Positions 60,673 to 64,000 of a stretch of 64,000 nt of DNA are shown piece by piece. Position 1 is the stretch's first letter; every line of letters begins with the position of its first letter. The stretch is from Denitrobaculum tricleocarpae (lineage in GTDB: Bacteria > Pseudomonadota > Alphaproteobacteria > Kiloniellales > Kiloniellaceae): contig NZ_ML660061.1 of the NCBI RefSeq assembly GCF_007004665.1, forward strand, positions 62,001 to 126,000, read 5' to 3'. The notes under the pieces are model-generated. The model did no database searches. It had not been told where the DNA came from and saw only the letters and a list, made by a program, of their open reading frames with translations. A program made the position numbers and the translations under genes.

Positions 60673-60700
60673 TGTCTGCAACCCTTTCCCGGCGTCTCGT

Positions 60701-61927
60701 CTAGCCGCCGAAGTCGTCGAGCATAATGTCCTCACGCTCGACCCCAAGGTCAAGCAGCATGTTGATCACCGAGATATTCATGATGGGCGGTCCGCAGAGG
60801 TAGTACTCGCAGTCTTCCGGAGCCGGGTGATCTTTCAGATAGTTTTCAAACAGCACGTTGTGGATGAAACCGGTATCGCCGTCCCAGTCGTCGTTTGGTT
60901 GAGGATCCGAGAGCGCCACGTGCCACTCGAAGTTTTCGTGTTCCGCCTGCAGTTTGTCGAAATCCTCGACAAAGAACATCTCGCGGCGGCTGCGCGCGCC
61001 GTACCAGAAGGTGATTTTCCGCTCGGTGTCGATCCGCATCAACTGGTCGAAGATATGCGAGCGCATCGGCGCCATGCCGGCGCCGCCGCCGATGAAGACC
61101 ATTTCCTTTTTCGTGTCGCGCGCAAAGAAGTCACCGAACGGACCGGAGATGGTCACCTCGTCGCCCGGCTTCAGATTGAAGACGTAGGACGACATGAGAC
61201 CGGGCGGAACGGATTTAGGGTCGGCGTGAGGCGGCGGTGTGGCGATGCGCACGTTGAGCATGATCACGCCCTTCTCCTCCGGGTAGTTGGCCATGGAGTA
61301 GGCGCGCATCACCTCCTCCTGGTTGTCGACCTTGAGGTCCCAGAGGTGAAACTTGTCCCAATCCTCGCGATACTCCTCTTCGACATCGAATTGCTTAAAG
61401 TCGAGCTTGTAGGGCGGGCATTCGATCTGAATGTAGCCACCAGCGCGGAAGTCCACGTTCTCGCCTTCGGGAAGCTCCAGCACGAGACATTTGATAAAGG
61501 TTGCCACATTGTCGTTGGAGCGCACGCGGCAGCGCCACTTCTTGACGCCGAAGACCTCGTCCGGAATCCGGATTTTCATCGGCTGTTTCACCGAGACCTG
61601 GCAGGACAGCCGGTCTCCCTCGCGTGCTTCGCGCTTGGTGATATGGGACAGCTCGGTGGGCAGGATCGATCCGCCGCCTTCGTCGATCTTGACCCGGCAC
61701 TGCGCGCAGGTGCCGCCGCCGCCGCAGGCTGAGGCCACGAAGAGGTTCTCGGCCGCCAGGGCACCCAGGAGCTTGCCGCCGGCCGGCACGTGGATCGTGC
61801 GTTCGTCGTTGATCAGGATCTCGACCTCGCCGCTGGCCACCAGCTTCGAGCGGGCGAAGAGGATAACCGCGACCAGCGCCAGGATAACGGCTGTGAAGAG
61901 GGTGACACCGAAAATGAAGTTTTCCAT
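60701..61927 (-). CDS. nqrF: Na+-NQR subunit F (NADH-oxidising)
   Basis: A 408-residue subunit, the electron entry point of Na+-NQR. An N-terminal helix ([20 protein letters not shown]) is followed by a 2Fe-2S ferredoxin domain (Cys in [15 protein letters not shown] and later LSCQVSV). The FAD site is [11 protein letters not shown] and the NADH domain has [20 protein letters not shown]. The end [10 protein letters not shown] is that of NqrF. It is 11 bp downstream of nqrE. Confidence 0.96.
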   Translation of the reverse strand: MENFIFGVTLFTAVILALVAVILFARSKLVASGEVEILINDERTIHVPAGGKLLGALAAENLFVASACGGGGTCAQCRVKIDEGGGSILPTELSHITKREAREGDRLSCQVSVKQPMKIRIPDEVFGVKKWRCRVRSNDNVATFIKCLVLELPEGENVDFRAGGYIQIECPPYKLDFKQFDVEEEYREDWDKFHLWDLKVDNQEEVMRAYSMANYPEEKGVIMLNVRIATPPPHADPKSVPPGLMSSYVFNLKPGDEVTISGPFGDFFARDTKKEMVFIGGGAGMAPMRSHIFDQLMRIDTERKITFWYGARSRREMFFVEDFDKLQAEHENFEWHVALSDPQPNDDWDGDTGFIHNVLFENYLKDHPAPEDCEYYLCGPPIMNISVINMLLDLGVEREDIMLDDFGG

Positions 61928-61938
61928 GGCTGGGTCCG

Positions 61939-62546
<608 letters not shown>

Positions 62547-62547
<1 letters not shown>

Positions 62548-63206
62548 CAGGCGTGTTCCTTGACCTGCACGTCCATGATCTGGAAGGAGATCTTCTCCCG
62601 CTGCTGGCTTTTAACCGTGCGCAGAACCCAGATAAAACAGCCGATGATGAAGAACGCGCTCGGCGGCAGCAGGAGCAGCCCGTTGGGCTCGTACCAGCCG
62701 CCGTTCTTGACCAGAGGCAGGATTTCCAGGCCGAGCAATGTGCCGGCGCCGAAAAGCTCGCGGATCACGGCGACGCCAATCAGGATCACGCTGTAGCCAA
62801 GCCCGTTCCCGATCCCGTCCAGGAAGCTCGCCATCGGCGGGTTCTGCATGGCATAGGCCTCGGCGCGGCCCATGACGATGCAGTTGGTGATGATCAGGCC
62901 GACGAAAACGGAGAGGGTTTTGGAGATCTCATAGGCATAGGCCTTGAGGATCTGGTCCACCACGATCACCAGCGAGGCGATGATCACCATCTGCACGATA
63001 ATGCGGATGCTCCCTGGGACCTGGTGACGGATCAGGCTGATCGAAAGGTTCGAAAAGGCGCAGACGCTGGTGAGCGCGATGCACATGATCAGCGAGACTT
63101 CGAGCGAGGAGGTCACCGCCAGCGCTGAGCAGATACCGAGGGTTTGCAGGATGATCGGATTGTTTTCGATCAACGGGTCTGTCACCAGTTTCCGGGTTTC
63201 AGCCAT
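62547..63206 (-). CDS. nqrD: Na+-NQR subunit D
   Basis: A 219-residue membrane subunit with [20 protein letters not shown] near the start (conserved Cys) and [20 protein letters not shown] (second iron-ligand Cys and the AEA motif), both typical of NqrD/RnfE proteins. It overlaps nqrC by 8 bp. Confidence 0.96.
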
Positions 63207-64000
63207 TGTCGCCCAACTCCTCTTGCAGATTGTTCAAAAAGGGGCCGAAGCCGTTTTCATCTGCCCAAAACCGTACGAGGTTGCTGACCCCACGGGAGGT
63301 CAGGGTCGCACCTGCCAGGCCGTCCACCTGATGAATGCCGTCCGGCCCGCTGGCCGCGGCGCCCTTGACCACCTCGATGCGCAGGGTCCCGTCGTCGTCG
63401 AACAGCTGCTTGCCCGGCCATTGACCTCGCCAGGAAGGATTATCGACCTCGCCGCCCAGTCCGGGCGTTTCCGCATGCTCGTAAAATTGCAGCCCGATGA
63501 CTTCGCGGCCATCGGGTTTGACCGCGAGATAGCCATAGAGTGTCGACCAGAGCCCATAGCCGTGGACCGGCAGGATGACCGTGTTGACGCTGCCTTCGCC
63601 ATCTTTGACCAGATAGACCTTTGCGTAATGGGCCTTCCGGCGTATCGACGCGATATCCTGATCGGAGGAAAGCGCGACGCTCATCGCGGGGTCACGCGCC
63701 GCATCCCGCTGAACGTAATCCTCGTAATCAACGGCGTCGGTGAAAGAGCCTGTGCGGAGGTCGACGATGCGCGGCTCAACCTGTTTGAAGAGCTCATCGA
63801 TATCGGCGTCCGGGCGCATCAGCCCCGAGACCTCGAGGATGTTCCGGCGAACCTCTTCGCGTTTGTTGGCTTCCTGCAGATCGCGCAGGCCCACGGCTGT
63901 CGCCGAGACGACAACGGAACAGACTAAACAAAGCACCACCGCCACGCCCACGATTTTCCATGGGTTATCGTTCGGTACGGCGAGGATTCTCTGTATCCAG
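63199..64000 (-). CDS. nqrC: Na+-NQR subunit C, 5' end outside the window
   Basis: The frame is open to the right edge; the visible N-terminal part reads [20 protein letters not shown], which is the conserved NqrC beginning, so the GTG at 63951 is not the start. One membrane helix ([18 protein letters not shown]) is followed by a periplasmic domain. FMN is attached covalently to a Thr in the motif [10 protein letters not shown] near the C-terminus. nqrA and nqrB would lie beyond the right edge. Confidence 0.95.
   Translation of the reverse strand, partial: WIQRILAVPNDNPWKIVGVAVVLCLVCSVVVSATAVGLRDLQEANKREEVRRNILEVSGLMRPDADIDELFKQVEPRIVDLRTGSFTDAVDYEDYVQRDAARDPAMSVALSSDQDIASIRRKAHYAKVYLVKDGEGSVNTVILPVHGYGLWSTLYGYLAVKPDGREVIGLQFYEHAETPGLGGEVDNPSWRGQWPGKQLFDDDGTLRIEVVKGAAASGPDGIHQVDGLAGATLTSRGVSNLVRFWADENGFGPFLNNLQEELGDNG

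Noticed and set aside
60551-61732. 393-codon open frame on the plus strand
   Set aside because: Antisense to nqrF and nqrM; His/Val-rich mirrored composition.
63951-63953. GTG as the nqrC start
   Set aside because: The frame is open to the window edge and the upstream residues match the conserved NqrC N-terminus, so the gene is truncated by the window.

Overview
The window looks like chromosomal DNA of a free-living, probably marine or aquatic alphaproteobacterium, perhaps of the broad Rhodospirillales/Kiloniellales type. The basis is high GC, a cyanide-insensitive-type bd oxidase with its DUF2474 peptide, MnmA, 3-hydroxybutyrate dehydrogenase, many ATGA/TGATG gene overlaps, two PEP-CTERM proteins, an Na+-NQR operon and many solute-catabolism clusters with LysR/LacI/MarR regulators. 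The genus cannot be fixed from the sequence alone. No phage, plasmid or CRISPR is seen. The only transposase-like gene is a domesticated RAYT.

Layout. 0-5 kb: alpha/beta hydrolase, mnmA (probably leaderless), the cioAB-DUF2474 terminal oxidase operon and an internally deleted DedA gene. 5-16 kb: a large PEP-CTERM repeat protein broken by an in-frame TAG, a lipoprotein, a LuxR-type regulator, an XRE/M78 regulator, a ketopantoate-reductase-like protein, a SulP transporter and a second PEP-CTERM protein. 16-31 kb: TerB-like, DCC thioredoxin-like, glutathione peroxidase, Tat-exported SMP-30 lactonase, LysR, RAYT followed by two palindromic repeats, an MNIO (DUF692)/DUF2063 pair, adenylate cyclase, MFS, PAQR and a large hybrid kinase. 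31-40 kb: HAD phosphatase, bdhA, LysR/NADP-oxidoreductase/LMW-PTP, ureohydrolase, GNAT, MFS and sulfatase.

40-47.6 kb is an L-idonate/D-gluconate regulon: idnD, idnO, gluconokinase, 2-hydroxyacid dehydrogenase, gluconolactonase, a GlcG-like protein and a LacI repressor. Three near-identical 14-bp palindromes lie in its two control regions. Idonate would be oxidised to 5-ketogluconate, reduced to gluconate and phosphorylated. No transporter lies inside the cluster.

47.6-60 kb: a DUF3422 protein, small membrane and hypothetical proteins, tRNA-Met, then a divergent unit. One arm is a complete peptide-type ABC importer. The other is MarR, creatininase-family hydrolase, ketopantoate-reductase-like enzyme and SDR. 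Two matching palindromes lie between the arms. This is the best candidate here for an undescribed catabolic system. 60-64 kb: a small membrane protein, nqrM, and nqrF-E-D-C, with nqrC running off the right edge.

Scattered through the window are five copies of about 62-69-nt palindromic repeats (two families) and several short in-phase tandem duplications, often at the 3' ends of genes.
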